A stretch of 61,493 nt of DNA from Clostridiales bacterium UBA4039. Lineage in GTDB: Bacteria; Bacillota; Clostridia; Lachnospirales; Vallitaleaceae. A program made the translations under genes and the position numbers. Under the pieces are notes generated by a model. The model was not told the DNA's origin. It did not search any database and worked only from the letters and a program-made list of their open reading frames with translations. The stretch spans positions 1-61,493 of the forward strand of contig DGAD01000056.1 in assembly GCA_002382805.1 (NCBI GenBank). Reading direction: 5' to 3'. Of the stretch, positions 45,085 to 55,847 are shown one piece after another. Within the stretch, counting starts at the first letter, position 1. Every line of letters begins with the position of its first letter.

Positions 45085-45172
45085 TATTTCTGCTTTTCAA
45101 AAATGCATATAAAAAGTATGCAACACCGAAAGATCTTTTGAAAGGTGTGTGTTTTCTCATAGACGATAATCT

Positions 45173-46639
45173 TTAATTCATCAAGGAAATATGTTCAAAT
45201 TCTTTTTCAATCATGGATGTCGGTTTTTTGGTGAGTAGGCTAAAGAGGATAATTGCAACGGTTGCCACAATAAATCCAGGAACAATCTCATACAGAGGAT
45301 GATGGGCGAATTTCCATAAAACGGTTGTTAATCCACCAAAGATAAGACCGGCAAAAGCTCCCCATTTGTTCATACGTTTCCAATATAATGAAAAGAGGAT
45401 AACCGGACCAAAAGTTGCGCCAAATCCTGCCCAAGCATAAGAGACAAGTCCCATAACTGAATTTTCGGGATTAAGGGCAATCATATATGCAATAATAGCA
45501 ACAATGACGACAGTGCAACGACTAACCCAAAGCAACTCTTTATCGGAGGCGTGTTTACGGAAAAGGACTTTGTAAAAATCTTCCGAAATCGATGATGCCG
45601 TAACCAAAAGTTGAGAGTCAGCAGTACTCATAACAGCGGCAAGGATAGCCGCGAGTAATAGCCCGGCCACTACCGGATGAAATAATGTAGCGATAAGCTC
45701 CATAAAGACAGTCTCAGAGTTTGCAAGCGTTGTTGCAAAATATGCGCGTCCAACAATACCTACAAGGACGGAAGCACCAAGAGAGAGAAAAACCCATATC
45801 ATGGCAATACGTCGGGACTGCTTGATGGCATTGGCGTCACGGATTCCCATAAAACGGACAAGGATATGGGGTTGTCCAAAATAACCAAGCCCCCAAGCTA
45901 ATAGAGAAATGACACCAATGGCGGTCACAGGGTTACCGGATGCATCAATAAAAAAACTGAGCATGTTGGGGTCAATAGCCTGGATTTGACTTATCGTTGG
46001 GGAAAAACCTCCAAGATGAATAATGGCGATTGTTGGGACGATAAGAATAGCAATAAACATCAGTAATCCTTGGAAAAAATCAGTCCAGCATACAGCCATA
46101 AACCCTCCGAGGAAGGTATACGAGATGACAATGACTGCTCCAATCGTTAAGGCAGCATAATAATTGAAGCCAAAGACGGATTCAAATAATGTGGCGCTTG
46201 CGACGAAACCGGAGGCGGTGTAGATTAAGAAAAAGACAAGAATAATTGTAGCAGCAATGATTCGAAGCACTTTCGAAGTATCTTTAAAACGATGTTCGAG
46301 ATAATCTGGAATAGTTAATGCGTCACCGGAATGTTCTGTGTATTGACGTAATCGTTTGGCGACAAATTTCCAGTTCAAATAGGTACCGATAAGTAAACCG
46401 ATGGCAATCCAACTAGCTTCAAATCCACTAAGATAGGCGGCGCCTGGAAGCCCTAAGAGTAACCACCCGCTCATGTCAGAAGCTTGAGCACTTAGCGCAG
46501 TAACCCAGCTGTTAAGATTACGTCCGCCTAAAATATAATCCGATAAGTCTTTTGACTTCGTGTAATAGTAAATACCAATACTTAACATAAAAATAAAATA
46601 CAAAATAAAGGTGATATATGTTCCAATGCTAACTGTCAT
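45173..46639 (-). CDS. putP: Sodium/proline symporter
   Basis: A 488-residue sodium:solute symporter with about 13 membrane segments. PutP-like features include Y-I-L-G-G-R-N-L-N-S-W-V-T-A-L-S-A near 35-51, S-G-W-L-L-L-G-L-P-G-A near 57-67, and G-Y-F-G-Q-P-H-I near 250. It imports L-proline with sodium. AGGAGGAAC precedes the ATG and a promoter lies at 46681-46709. Confidence 0.92.
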   Translation of the reverse strand: MTVSIGTYITFILYFIFMLSIGIYYYTKSKDLSDYILGGRNLNSWVTALSAQASDMSGWLLLGLPGAAYLSGFEASWIAIGLLIGTYLNWKFVAKRLRQYTEHSGDALTIPDYLEHRFKDTSKVLRIIAATIILVFFLIYTASGFVASATLFESVFGFNYYAALTIGAVIVISYTFLGGFMAVCWTDFFQGLLMFIAILIVPTIAIIHLGGFSPTISQIQAIDPNMLSFFIDASGNPVTAIGVISLLAWGLGYFGQPHILVRFMGIRDANAIKQSRRIAMIWVFLSLGASVLVGIVGRAYFATTLANSETVFMELIATLFHPVVAGLLLAAILAAVMSTADSQLLVTASSISEDFYKVLFRKHASDKELLWVSRCTVVIVAIIAYMIALNPENSVMGLVSYAWAGFGATFGPVILFSLYWKRMNKWGAFAGLIFGGLTTVLWKFAHHPLYEIVPGFIVATVAIILFSLLTKKPTSMIEKEFEHISLMN

Positions 46640-46680
46640 GCTGTTCCTCCTATAAGGTAGTGTAGTAAAGTGCTAAACAC

Positions 46681-46709
46681 ATTATACAAGAAGATGCACT
46701 ATAATGCAA
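46681..46709 (-). promoter_or_regulatory. putP promoter
   Basis: On the minus strand TTGCAT (46709-46704), a 17-base spacer and TATAAT (46686-46681), 42 bases before the putP start. Confidence 0.78.
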
Positions 46710-46791
46710 AAAAAAATAGCGAAGGCTATAATGTTACGATGTGATGTGATAAAATATAATATATGCTAAGGTCAAGAGGAGAAGGAGTGGT

Positions 46792-47514
46792 ATGTCCGTG
46801 AAAGAAAGAGGCCAAAAGATTTTAGAGGTCAAAGACTTGAAAAAAGAGTACCAGATGGGTGAAGTTAAGGTACATGCACTGCGAGGGGTCAATCTTGAGT
46901 TATATGATGGCGAGTTTGTAGTTATACTTGGACCGAGTGGTTCGGGTAAAAGTACTATCCTTAATATAGTAGGCGGTATTGATACACCCACAAGCGGAAG
47001 TGTCAACTATAAAGGTAAAGAAATAGGGGAACTATCTGAGAAGGCACTAACCAAATATCGTAGAGAAGCGATTGGCTTTATTTTTCAATTCTATAATCTT
47101 GTTCCAAATTTGACAGCGAGAGAAAATATTATGCTGGCTTCAGAGCTTTCCGAAGATGCTCTTGATATTAATAAGTTGCTAGAAGAGATTGAGCTTGCCG
47201 ATCGTTCGGATCACTTCCCTTCCCAACTATCGGGTGGACAGCAACAGCGTGTGGCTATTGCTAGAGCGGTTGCCAAAAATCCGGATATTCTACTTTGCGA
47301 CGAACCCACAGGAGCGTTAGACGTGACGACGGGAATCGGGGCACTTAAAGTGCTCAAATCCTTTAATGAGACGTATAAAAAGACGGTTGCCATAATTACC
47401 CATAATCGATCTATTGGTGATATGGCAGATCGTGTCTTTTACGTTAAGGATGGTCTTATTGAAAAGGTGGTGGAAAATCCACATCCGATGAAACCGGAGG
47501 AGGTTAACTGGTGA
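46792..47514 (+). CDS. MacB/LolD-type ABC exporter ATPase
   Basis: A 240-residue ATPase with Walker [10 protein letters not shown] near 47-55, signature L-S-G-G-Q-Q-Q-R and Walker B L-L-C-D-E-P-T-G-A-L-D, the last typical of the MacB/LolD group. It energises the FtsX-type permease that follows; the genes overlap by four bases (GTGA). AAGGAG precedes the ATG. Likely substrate classes are peptides, antimicrobials or lipophilic compounds. Confidence 0.92.
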   Translation: MSVKERGQKILEVKDLKKEYQMGEVKVHALRGVNLELYDGEFVVILGPSGSGKSTILNIVGGIDTPTSGSVNYKGKEIGELSEKALTKYRREAIGFIFQFYNLVPNLTARENIMLASELSEDALDINKLLEEIELADRSDHFPSQLSGGQQQRVAIARAVAKNPDILLCDEPTGALDVTTGIGALKVLKSFNETYKKTVAIITHNRSIGDMADRVFYVKDGLIEKVVENPHPMKPEEVNW

Positions 47515-49868
47515 TACTTCTTAAAAAAGCAATTCGTTCAATGCTTCATCATAAAAAAGCATATCTGTCATGTATATTATTAATGGCACTAGGTGTTTGG
47601 ACATATGCCACGATGAACTCTGCGTTGCTTGAAGTTGAAAAAGGAAAGAACCGATATTATGCCCAACAGAGGTTAGGGGATGCGTTTGCAACAGTGACAC
47701 AAATTCCTAAAACAGCTTTAGACGCCCTCGAGTCGATTGAAGGTATAAAGCAGGTAGACGGACGTATTGTAGGGACGTTTCGAGTGCTTATGCCAAATAA
47801 CCAGACGGATGTTATTCGCCTAAAAGGAATATCAACCGTCGTCGGGGAAAATAATGAACGCTTAAATGCCTATGTTCAAGAAGGTAATGATTTGCGTGAG
47901 CGACGCGACATCTTAATTGGACATGATTTTTATCAAGCCTATGGATATGCACCGGGAGATTCAATCACATTAGTGATGAACCAGGCGGAGCATAGCTTTA
48001 CAGTTCAAGGCTCAATCTATTCGCCGGAATATGTATACATTGTTGAAAATATCAATGAACTTTTCTCAGATACCACCAAATATAATATTGCATACTTTGA
48101 TGAAGAGATGATGATGTCTATTCTAGATATGGAAGGCGTATATAACGATCTCTCCTTTTTATTTGATGAAGGCGTCACTTATGATGATGTCAAAGACGAA
48201 CTACGCGATGCCCTTGAAAAATATGGGCTCATTCAATTATATGAAAAAGATGATTTGTTCAGCTATTTGATGATGGAAGAGGAAATCTCTGGTGGACGTT
48301 CAATGTCGACTACACTGCCGATGACTTTTATTGCTATGGCAGCCGTCGTTTTATATCTAATGCTTAAACGAATTATTGAGCAAGACCGAACACAGATAGG
48401 TACACTAAAAGCATTTGGATATTCCAATCGAACGATTTTGTTTCATTATATCTTCTATGGTTTAGTTACAGGTTTTTTGGGAATGCTTGTGGGCGTAGGG
48501 ACAAGCCTATTAAGTATTGGACCCTATATTCAGTTTTATCTTGAATATTATAAAGTGCCGATGGAAAATGTAGTGACAGATTATATATATTATTATGTAG
48601 GAAGTGTGATGGCTGTTGTTGGTGGTGTTATAGGTGCGTACTTTGGTGCGAAAAAAATGGTGCATTTAAAACCAGTTGATGCCATGCGTCCGCCGGCGCC
48701 TAAACCTGTCAAAAGTGATATTACACAAGTGATTCCTTTTCTTCGTTGGATTTTAAATAGTCGTGGCTTTATGGCAGTACGCAATATTGCAAGAAATAAA
48801 GTTCGATCTAGTTTTGTTGTGGTTGGAATTATGTTTTCGTATAGTATGATGGCAATGATTGGCATGATGAATACCCTGATGGACTCCATGTTCTATAATC
48901 AATTTACACATGTAATGAAGTATGATGCTTCTATTGTTCTAGAAGAACCTGTGGATTATAATGCCGGTGTCGCATCGGCTATGGAGATTGAGGGTATTGA
49001 TTATGCAGAGGGAGTGTTAGACTTACCTGTCCTACTTAAAAATGGGTATAAGCAGACAGGGACAAAAATCATTGGTATTCGACAAGGAAACTACCTATAT
49101 AAAGCATACGATGACTTTCGCAGAATAAACTTACCCATCACACGTGAAGGGATGATTCTTGGAAGTATTTTGGCCAATACACTGGATGTAGATGTGGGGG
49201 AATTGGTGGTTATCTCAGGACCACAGTTTTCAGATGATATAGAAGTGCCCATTGTCGATATCGTCAATCAAAATATCGGGTCGAGTGCATACATGGATTT
49301 AACGTTGTTGTCGGAGTTGATGGGACAAAAAGAACAAGTCAACACACTGATTTTTAATACAGATGCGATGGATAGTATACGTGAGACACTTCTATATAGC
49401 GAAGAAGTTCAAAAAATAGAGGATAAGGCAAAGACGCTTGAACTCTATGAATCACTACTAGGATCCTATGATTTTCTTCTTGTCGTTATGCAGATTGTAG
49501 CCATCACCATTGGATTTACAATCATCTATAATACAGCAGTGATCTCTATGTCAGAGCGTAGTCGAGAATATGCAACATTAAGGGTATTAGGACTACATAT
49601 CAAGGAAGTCAAGGAAATCATGAGTTTTGAATATTGGATACTATGCTTTATTGGTATTTTACTAGGTATTCCTTTTACAAAACTGTTAAATTATGGATTG
49701 GTCAACTCCATTAATGTGGATGCATTCTCATGGCCAACAACGATATCGATGGACGCCTATATTATTGGGGGTATAGGTTGCGTAATAGCCGTTGCCATTG
49801 CAAATTTTACTTCAGTAAAATCCATAAAAAAACTAGACCTGGTTGAAGTCTTAAAGGAGAGAGAATAA
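47511..49868 (+). CDS. FtsX-family ABC exporter permease
   Basis: A 785-residue membrane protein with an N-terminal segment, a large extracellular domain (about 40-250), one FtsX domain (about 265-390), a second extracellular domain and a C-terminal FtsX domain (about 660-780). The duplicated layout resembles Gram-positive MacB-like permeases. The GTG start follows GGAGGAGG and overlaps the ATPase stop. It is coupled to the adaptor gene by a one-base overlap. Confidence 0.9.
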   Translation: MILLKKAIRSMLHHKKAYLSCILLMALGVWTYATMNSALLEVEKGKNRYYAQQRLGDAFATVTQIPKTALDALESIEGIKQVDGRIVGTFRVLMPNNQTDVIRLKGISTVVGENNERLNAYVQEGNDLRERRDILIGHDFYQAYGYAPGDSITLVMNQAEHSFTVQGSIYSPEYVYIVENINELFSDTTKYNIAYFDEEMMMSILDMEGVYNDLSFLFDEGVTYDDVKDELRDALEKYGLIQLYEKDDLFSYLMMEEEISGGRSMSTTLPMTFIAMAAVVLYLMLKRIIEQDRTQIGTLKAFGYSNRTILFHYIFYGLVTGFLGMLVGVGTSLLSIGPYIQFYLEYYKVPMENVVTDYIYYYVGSVMAVVGGVIGAYFGAKKMVHLKPVDAMRPPAPKPVKSDITQVIPFLRWILNSRGFMAVRNIARNKVRSSFVVVGIMFSYSMMAMIGMMNTLMDSMFYNQFTHVMKYDASIVLEEPVDYNAGVASAMEIEGIDYAEGVLDLPVLLKNGYKQTGTKIIGIRQGNYLYKAYDDFRRINLPITREGMILGSILANTLDVDVGELVVISGPQFSDDIEVPIVDIVNQNIGSSAYMDLTLLSELMGQKEQVNTLIFNTDAMDSIRETLLYSEEVQKIEDKAKTLELYESLLGSYDFLLVVMQIVAITIGFTIIYNTAVISMSERSREYATLRVLGLHIKEVKEIMSFEYWILCFIGILLGIPFTKLLNYGLVNSINVDAFSWPTTISMDAYIIGGIGCVIAVAIANFTSVKSIKKLDLVEVLKERE

Positions 49869-51247
49869 TGAAGAAAAAAGTAAAAATCATTGGAATTCTT
49901 ATTGTTGTTTTGTTAGGGGTAGCTTATGGAATTTATGCGTATTTTCAACCGATGGCTATAGAAGCTAAAGTAATAGAACCGAGAGAGTCAGAGATATATT
50001 TTTTAGAAACAGGCGTTGTTGTCAATAAACAACAGCAATATATCTACCCATCTGTTACAGGAGAGATTGATGAGATTATGGTTGAAGAAGGGATGCATGT
50101 CAAACAGGGCGATATTTTAATGACCTTTGACACAACAGCAGTAGAACAAGAACGTCTAGCCCAGCAAATCATGCTAGCTGGCTACGAAGCCCAGATGGCC
50201 AATGCAGAAGTTGAGATACAGATGCAGATGGATACATTACGCGGAACGCGTCAAAACTTAGTGGGACAGATTAACTCATTAACAGCACAGATGAACACAA
50301 AGGAGCAAAAAGAACTTGAAGACTTGCTAGTTAATCAAAGCCAATCGCAGTATGAACAAAGTATAGAGGATCTTAAAAAGCATCAGCAGCTTTATGAAGA
50401 AGGATATATTTCACAAAGTGAATTGGAAGCATTTGAAGATGTTGTGGAAGGTTATGAAGCGGCTTATAAAGAAGCGAAGGCGGCTAATCAGTCTTCGGAT
50501 GATTACTATACAAGTATGCGTAACGCCCTTTATGGACAAATCGATAGCATTGATCAAACCCTTGGCAGAGATATGCTTACACCAACAAAAAAGTACTATC
50601 AGTCTATGATTGACAGTACCAAGACAGCCCTTGAAACAATCACTACACAGCTGGAAAAGCATACAATTAAAGCACCTTTTGATGGGGTGATTAGTGAGGT
50701 TATGATTGAAGATGTTAACCGAGTGCAAGGGATGGACTACTTGTTTTTAATTCTTGGAGAAGCGGATAATCATGTTGAAGTAACAGTTAACACACGTGAT
50801 ATAGAGTCTATTCATGTAGGGGACCAAGTGCGTCTTAAGCACCATCTACGCTCAGGGGATGTAGAGATTAACGCAACGATTGCATATATAGGTGATAGTG
50901 CGACGGTTGAACGTTCACCCTTAGGTATTGAGGAAAGAAAAGTTCTTGTCAAAGTTCAGCCGGAAGCCAATAATTACCTAAAATCAGGTTTTGAAGTGGA
51001 TGTCAAATTTATTTTGTTTAGCGAGGGTAACCAGCTGATTGTACCCATGAGTTCAATTTATCAAGTGGGAGACAAAGATATGGTGATGGTTATTCGTGAT
51101 GGTATCGCCGTTGAACAAGAAGTCGTTCTAGGGTATGAACTTACCGGAGAGCAAATTGTTACCCAAGGACTCCGTAAAAAAGACGTAGTCATTACGGATT
51201 TAGATGCCAAAGGCTTAAAACCAGGAATCCGTGTAAAAAAATCTTAA
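49868..51247 (+). CDS. HlyD/MacA-type membrane-fusion adaptor of the ABC exporter
   Basis: A 459-residue protein with one N-terminal membrane anchor (about 5-27), a lipoyl/barrel-sandwich half near 60-85 (P-S-V-T-G-E-I-D-E-I-M-V-E-E-G), a long coiled coil (about 90-255), the second half-motif K-A-P-F-D-G-V-I near 275 and beta-barrel domains. In Gram-positive bacteria such adaptors assist MacB-like exporters. Stop of the permease and ATG share one base. Confidence 0.9.
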   Translation: MKKKVKIIGILIVVLLGVAYGIYAYFQPMAIEAKVIEPRESEIYFLETGVVVNKQQQYIYPSVTGEIDEIMVEEGMHVKQGDILMTFDTTAVEQERLAQQIMLAGYEAQMANAEVEIQMQMDTLRGTRQNLVGQINSLTAQMNTKEQKELEDLLVNQSQSQYEQSIEDLKKHQQLYEEGYISQSELEAFEDVVEGYEAAYKEAKAANQSSDDYYTSMRNALYGQIDSIDQTLGRDMLTPTKKYYQSMIDSTKTALETITTQLEKHTIKAPFDGVISEVMIEDVNRVQGMDYLFLILGEADNHVEVTVNTRDIESIHVGDQVRLKHHLRSGDVEINATIAYIGDSATVERSPLGIEERKVLVKVQPEANNYLKSGFEVDVKFILFSEGNQLIVPMSSIYQVGDKDMVMVIRDGIAVEQEVVLGYELTGEQIVTQGLRKKDVVITDLDAKGLKPGIRVKKS

Positions 51248-51254
51248 AATCTAT

Positions 51255-51283
51255 TTTACTTTATCTTGCTAATGTGGTATCAT
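51255..51283 (+). promoter_or_regulatory. Promoter of the second amino-acid importer
   Basis: TTTACT at 51255-51260, a 17-base spacer and TATCAT at 51278-51283, 64 bases before the binding-protein start. Confidence 0.6.
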
Positions 51284-51346
51284 AGCCGAGTGAAGAGAGA
51301 ATGGTTGATGACCATAAAACATTAAAAGATAAAGTGAGGTAAGAAC

Positions 51347-52114
51347 ATGAAAAAAATAGGTGGGTTAATTAGTGTATTAATTTTAATGGTAGTACTTGTT
51401 GTAGGTTGTGGAGAAAAAGAGGCAGATACCTTTACTGTTGGGTTTGATCAGAACTTTCCACCGATGGGATTTGTTGGTGATGATGGAGAGTTTACAGGCT
51501 TTGACTTGGAATTAGCAGCAGAGGTTGCAACGCGATTGGATAGAGAACTTGTTTTGCAACCAATCTCATGGGATGCTAAAGATATGGAGCTTAAGTCAGA
51601 GAATATAGACTGTGTATGGAATGGATTTACCATTAATGGACGTGAAGAGTTATATACATGGACAGATCCCTATATGGAAAATGCCCAAGTGTTTGTTGTA
51701 AGAAACGATTCAGGAATCAAAAGCATGGCTGATCTAAAAGGCAAAACAGTGGTTGTCCAAAAAGATTCAAGTGCGGAAAAAGCAATTCAAGACAATACCT
51801 TATTGCTTGAAACATTTGGCGAACTTATTAAAGCAGCAGATTATAACATGGCTTTAATGGATTTAGAATCCGGTGCAGTCGATGCTGTTGCCATGGATGA
51901 AATTGTTGCAAGATATCAATTAGGAAAAAGAGAAGGCGTATTTGAAGTGATGGATGAAGACATCTCGGCTGAAGAATACGGAGTAGGATTTTTGTTAGGC
52001 AATGAAAGTTTACGTGATGAAGTTCAAGAACAGCTTGTTGCTATGGCAAAAGACGGAACACTAAAAACAATATCTGAAAAATGGTTTGGAAGTGATGTTA
52101 CAACCATTAAATAA
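51347..52114 (+). CDS. Amino-acid ABC transporter binding lipoprotein (ordinary family-3 order)
   Basis: A 255-residue lipoprotein with signal ending L-V-V-G-C (Cys21). The family-3 domain begins at residue 28 (F-T-V-G-F-D-Q-N-F-P-P-M-G-F) and ends D-G-T-L-K-T-I-S-E-K-W-F-G (236-248). It is a useful standard against which the permuted protein at 15595 can be read. Ligand is a polar amino acid or cystine; the exact one cannot be read. GTGAGG precedes the ATG. First gene of a three-gene importer. Confidence 0.93.
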   Translation: MKKIGGLISVLILMVVLVVGCGEKEADTFTVGFDQNFPPMGFVGDDGEFTGFDLELAAEVATRLDRELVLQPISWDAKDMELKSENIDCVWNGFTINGREELYTWTDPYMENAQVFVVRNDSGIKSMADLKGKTVVVQKDSSAEKAIQDNTLLLETFGELIKAADYNMALMDLESGAVDAVAMDEIVARYQLGKREGVFEVMDEDISAEEYGVGFLLGNESLRDEVQEQLVAMAKDGTLKTISEKWFGSDVTTIK

Positions 52115-52156
52115 TGATTGGACTTCAGATACTAGTTTCAAGATAAGGAGAACGCT

Positions 52157-52807
52157 GTGAATTTATATGTATTATTGTCCGAGCTCGGACGTGGAATGCT
52201 AATATCAATTGAGATATTCGTATTAACTTTGATTATTTCGTTACCATTAGGTTTAGTGATTGCCTTAGGACGGATGGCAAAACAACCTGTTCTACGAATT
52301 TTCTTTAAAATATATATATCGATTATGCGTGGGACACCACTTATGCTTCAGTTGATGGTTGTATACTTTGGACCCTATTATTTGTTTGGTATCTCCTTAT
52401 CAAGAGACTATAGGTTTTGGGCTGTAATTATTGGGTTTGGATTAAATTATGCAGCATACTTTGCGGAGATATACAGAGGAGGAATCGAGTCCATGCCCAT
52501 TGGACAATATGAAGCGGCGAAGCTTCTTGGCTACGGCAAGGCACAGACTTTCTTTCGTATTATCCTTCCACAAGTGATTAAGCGTATCATCCCTGCAATT
52601 ACTAATGAGGTGATTACTTTGGTCAAGGATACATCCCTTGCCTTTGTCATCTCAGTAACAGAGATGTTTACGGTTGCAAAAGCTATCGCATCGGCCCAGG
52701 CGAATATGATGCCCTATGTGGCAGCAGGAATTTTCTACTATATCTTTAATTTTGTCGTAGCGACAACAATGGAAAAAATCGAAAAGAAATTAAGCTACTA
52801 TCGATAG
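52157..52807 (+). CDS. Amino-acid ABC transporter permease (HisM/GlnP type)
   Basis: A 216-residue permease with five membrane segments, the loop M-R-G-T-P-L-M-L-Q-L and the EAA motif Y-E-A-A-K-L-L-G-Y. GTG start with AAGGAG about 8 bases upstream. The ATPase follows after 12 bases. Confidence 0.93.
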   Translation: MNLYVLLSELGRGMLISIEIFVLTLIISLPLGLVIALGRMAKQPVLRIFFKIYISIMRGTPLMLQLMVVYFGPYYLFGISLSRDYRFWAVIIGFGLNYAAYFAEIYRGGIESMPIGQYEAAKLLGYGKAQTFFRIILPQVIKRIIPAITNEVITLVKDTSLAFVISVTEMFTVAKAIASAQANMMPYVAAGIFYYIFNFVVATTMEKIEKKLSYYR

Positions 52808-52819
52808 GAGGTTGACAAA

Positions 52820-53554
52820 ATGATTTTACTTGAAATGAAGAATATAAAAAAGCAGTTTGGTGACCTTCGTGTTATTCAAGATATTTCTTTGACCGTAAAT
52901 GAAGGAGAAGTTGTTGCAATTATCGGTCCATCGGGATCTGGAAAGTCAACGTTATTACGATGTGCAACATTACTGGAGACAGTGGATGATGGAACGATTA
53001 CTTATCTTGGTGAGCAGGTTGATTATTCGAACCAGGAAAGGTTAAGAAGCATTCATCAATATTTTGGACTTGTGTTTCAGAACTTTAACCTATTTCCACA
53101 TTTTTCGGTATTAAAAAATGTAGTGGACCCTTTGATTCATGTACAAAAAATAGAAAAAACAAAAGCCCATGCAATTGCTGGGCAAGTTCTTGATAAGATG
53201 GGCTTAAAAGATAAGGAAGATGCATATCCGTATCAATTATCAGGAGGTCAGCAACAACGTGTAAGTATCTCAAGAGCGCTGGCGCTAAATCCCCAAATTC
53301 TTTTTTTTGATGAGCCAACCTCAGCACTTGACCCAGAACTTACAGGTGAAGTGTTGCGTGTTATTAAGGATTTGGCTAAAGACAAGATGACTATGGTCAT
53401 TGTAACCCATGAGATGAATTTTGCAAAAGAAGTCGCTGATCGCATTATCTTTATGGATGAAGGCGTTATTGTGGAAGAGGGGACTCCCGAAGAAGTCTTT
53501 GAAAATACCAAAGCTGTTCGAACCAAAGCGTTTATTCGTCAAGTTGGGCAATAA
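52820..53554 (+). CDS. Amino-acid ABC transporter ATPase
   Basis: A 244-residue ATPase of standard length with Walker [10 protein letters not shown] (36-44), Q-loop F-Q-N-F-N-L-F, signature L-S-G-G-Q-Q-Q-R and Walker B I-L-F-F-D-E-P. It lacks the insertion seen in the ATPase at 17138. AGGAGG precedes the ATG. Its last 23 bases overlap the convergent MFS gene. Confidence 0.94.
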   Translation: MILLEMKNIKKQFGDLRVIQDISLTVNEGEVVAIIGPSGSGKSTLLRCATLLETVDDGTITYLGEQVDYSNQERLRSIHQYFGLVFQNFNLFPHFSVLKNVVDPLIHVQKIEKTKAHAIAGQVLDKMGLKDKEDAYPYQLSGGQQQRVSISRALALNPQILFFDEPTSALDPELTGEVLRVIKDLAKDKMTMVIVTHEMNFAKEVADRIIFMDEGVIVEEGTPEEVFENTKAVRTKAFIRQVGQ

Positions 53555-54698
53555 TAAAAATGGACATGAGTCCAATTCCACCTGTAAAGATGAAGCCAGT
53601 AACAAGACCAAAGGTATCGCCTATAAAACCTAAGAGAACAGGTCCTAAAACCATACCGATACCATAGATTGCCTGAAATAGGCCCATGGCACTGGCGCGA
53701 TGATCACTAGCTACATTTTGGATGCCGAGCCCCATAAGTAGAGGAAAGACCATGCTTCGCCCGATTCCGCTGATAAACTGGGCAATGTATAGCCCGGTGA
53801 GCGTAGGAATAAAAGGCATAAGAATACATAAAAAAGCACTGATGAGAGAACCAATCGTGAGTGTTTTTTTTATGCCCCAAAGTCGAGGAAACAAATCACC
53901 GGCTAGGCGAGATATAAAAATCGCCGGAATAATAGCGAGAATGGTTAAAAAGCTTAGTTGAAGATTAACAGCACCCATTTTTTTGGCAAGTACCGGAACA
54001 AAGCCAAAAGCAGAAGCGAAGGTGATAAGTTGAGAAAGAATGGCTAAGCTAGACACACGTACAAGTGTTGGATTTTTAGCAACATCAAGATAATCCTTCA
54101 AGTGAAAAGCACGCTTTGTATGATTTACTTCAGTAATGAATAAGGCAATCAAAAAACCAATACATGCTCCAATAAGTGCAAGTAAGAACAAGTATCTTGG
54201 ACCAAAACGCCATGAGATGAATCCGCCGATGATCATGGAAACCATTTGTCCCAAGGCGTTATAGGAATTAATATATCCTACAGATTTTGTGGCTTCCTTT
54301 TCGTGAAAATAGCTGGAAAAAAGTACAGTGAACACCACCCATGTTGCAGCGGAGACACCGGCAAGTAGTCGTGTGATAAGTAGGCTCATGGCACTAGGAT
54401 GGATAAAGGTGATAAGTGAGCTTATGATAGCGACAAGTAATCCCAAGAGGATAAAGGGCTTACGGCGCCCCAATAGGTCAGAAAAAATGCCCAAAGGAAT
54501 ACGCAGCAAAAGTTGGGTTAAACCATAAGAACCGGTAATGATTCCGATAAACTTATAGGAAGCACCAAGTGCATCGGCGTAGGTGGATAACTCTGGCACA
54601 TATGCATAGAGAGAAAACCAAAAAAAACCGGTTGATAAGGCGAAGATGGTAATCATAGTTTGCGAAGATTTTGTGTGTGGGGTTGTCGATGAATGCAT
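53532..54698 (-). CDS. MFS transporter downstream of the selenium genes
   Basis: A 388-residue major facilitator with 12 predicted membrane segments and the loop 2-3 motif [11 protein letters not shown]. The start lies 16 bases after the mnmH stop with AAAGGA upstream, so it is probably the third gene of selD-mnmH-MFS. Substrate is unknown; the context allows, but does not prove, a link with selenium or sulfur compounds. The 3' end overlaps the convergent ATPase by 23 bases. Confidence 0.88.
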   Translation of the reverse strand: MHSSTTPHTKSSQTMITIFALSTGFFWFSLYAYVPELSTYADALGASYKFIGIITGSYGLTQLLLRIPLGIFSDLLGRRKPFILLGLLVAIISSLITFIHPSAMSLLITRLLAGVSAATWVVFTVLFSSYFHEKEATKSVGYINSYNALGQMVSMIIGGFISWRFGPRYLFLLALIGACIGFLIALFITEVNHTKRAFHLKDYLDVAKNPTLVRVSSLAILSQLITFASAFGFVPVLAKKMGAVNLQLSFLTILAIIPAIFISRLAGDLFPRLWGIKKTLTIGSLISAFLCILMPFIPTLTGLYIAQFISGIGRSMVFPLLMGLGIQNVASDHRASAMGLFQAIYGIGMVLGPVLLGFIGDTFGLVTGFIFTGGIGLMSIFIIAQLDE

Positions 54699-54714
54699 GT
54701 GTCCTTTCCTCCGA

Positions 54715-55836
54715 TTAATGTAAGCTTTTTAGTAAATACTCTTTGACTTCAGAAGCATTGCCTCTAAAGATGATTTTATCTGCATTATTATCCATTTGAT
54801 AAGTGTACATAGGATCATAATAATCAGCCAGTAGGATATGAATCCATGCAGTATGAGCCTGTGTAAAACCGCTATGCAGTTGTTCATCATATGCTTGTTG
54901 GACCAAGGCGACTAAGTTTTGATAGGCGAGTCCTCCAAGGCGTTTTTTCATTTTAGTTAGGCTAGTGATTACATATTCAAACCATTTTTGAAGCCCGACG
55001 TCTTGACCAAAGGTTTGAATATAGTGTGATTGAGCTTCGATAACATACTCTTGATAGGTTATGTTTACCCGTTCTTCCAGTGGGGCTTCCAAGATAACCA
55101 GGTTTTTTTGATTCCAAAATGTGACAAGTGGTTTTGGCAAAAAACATCGACCGACATTGCGCCCTTCATCTTCTAATATAAGATGATTAAGCCCACGTTC
55201 TTGCATTTGAATAAGCTGATAGGCTAGGTGGTTTTCAAAATTGATTTGTGTGGGTTGAGGTTCAATATGGTTGCCAAAGGAGCTTCCTCTATGGTGAGCG
55301 ATGCCCTCTAAATCTAAAAAGCGAACGGTTTGAGGAAAACGCTGGTCAAGCTCTTTGAGGAGGATGGTTTTTCCGGAGCCGGTATGCCCCCCAAGGCGTA
55401 TGGGACTATATGTATGTGTGTCAGGATTTAAGGCATCAATGAGATAGTTTCGAAAAGCTTTATAGCCTCCTTCAAGACGAACAATAGGCTTTCCTGTGGC
55501 TTCCTGTATCCATTCTTGACTGATACGCGAGCGTTGACCACCGCGAAAACAATAAAGCATCGCGGTAGGATGTGCATGAATAAACTCGCTCCAAGCTTTT
55601 ATTTTTTTTGCTTTATTTTCACCTGAAACCAATTGATAACCAAGGTCGACGGCTTCGTCGTGACCTTTTTTCTTGTACTCTATTCCAATAACATGCCGCT
55701 CCTGATTATCCATAAGCGGAAGGTTTGTAGCGCCTAAAAAGGCGCCTTTTTCGTATTCTATTGGTGCCCGTACATCAATTAACGGAGTCTCATTGAGGAC
55801 AATCTGTTTAAAATCTTTTGTTGTTTGAAAATTCAT
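54715..55836 (-). CDS. mnmH: tRNA 2-selenouridine synthase
   Basis: A 373-residue enzyme that replaces sulfur by selenium in 2-thiouridine at the wobble position of certain tRNAs, using selenophosphate. An N-terminal rhodanese domain has the catalytic Cys96 in Y-C-F-R-G-G-Q-R-S; a P-loop G-G-H-T-G-S-G-K-T follows at 149-157. Both match MnmH/SelU. AAAGGT precedes the ATG. It starts 11 bases after selD, which makes its selenophosphate donor. Confidence 0.95.
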   Translation of the reverse strand: MNFQTTKDFKQIVLNETPLIDVRAPIEYEKGAFLGATNLPLMDNQERHVIGIEYKKKGHDEAVDLGYQLVSGENKAKKIKAWSEFIHAHPTAMLYCFRGGQRSRISQEWIQEATGKPIVRLEGGYKAFRNYLIDALNPDTHTYSPIRLGGHTGSGKTILLKELDQRFPQTVRFLDLEGIAHHRGSSFGNHIEPQPTQINFENHLAYQLIQMQERGLNHLILEDEGRNVGRCFLPKPLVTFWNQKNLVILEAPLEERVNITYQEYVIEAQSHYIQTFGQDVGLQKWFEYVITSLTKMKKRLGGLAYQNLVALVQQAYDEQLHSGFTQAHTAWIHILLADYYDPMYTYQMDNNADKIIFRGNASEVKEYLLKSLH

Positions 55837-55847
55837 AGTGGACCTTT

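Noticed and set aside
44982..45176. 64-residue open frame between the YgjV-like and putP genes
   Set aside because: It spans the large 20-bp stem-loop, has no ribosome binding site and no family resemblance.
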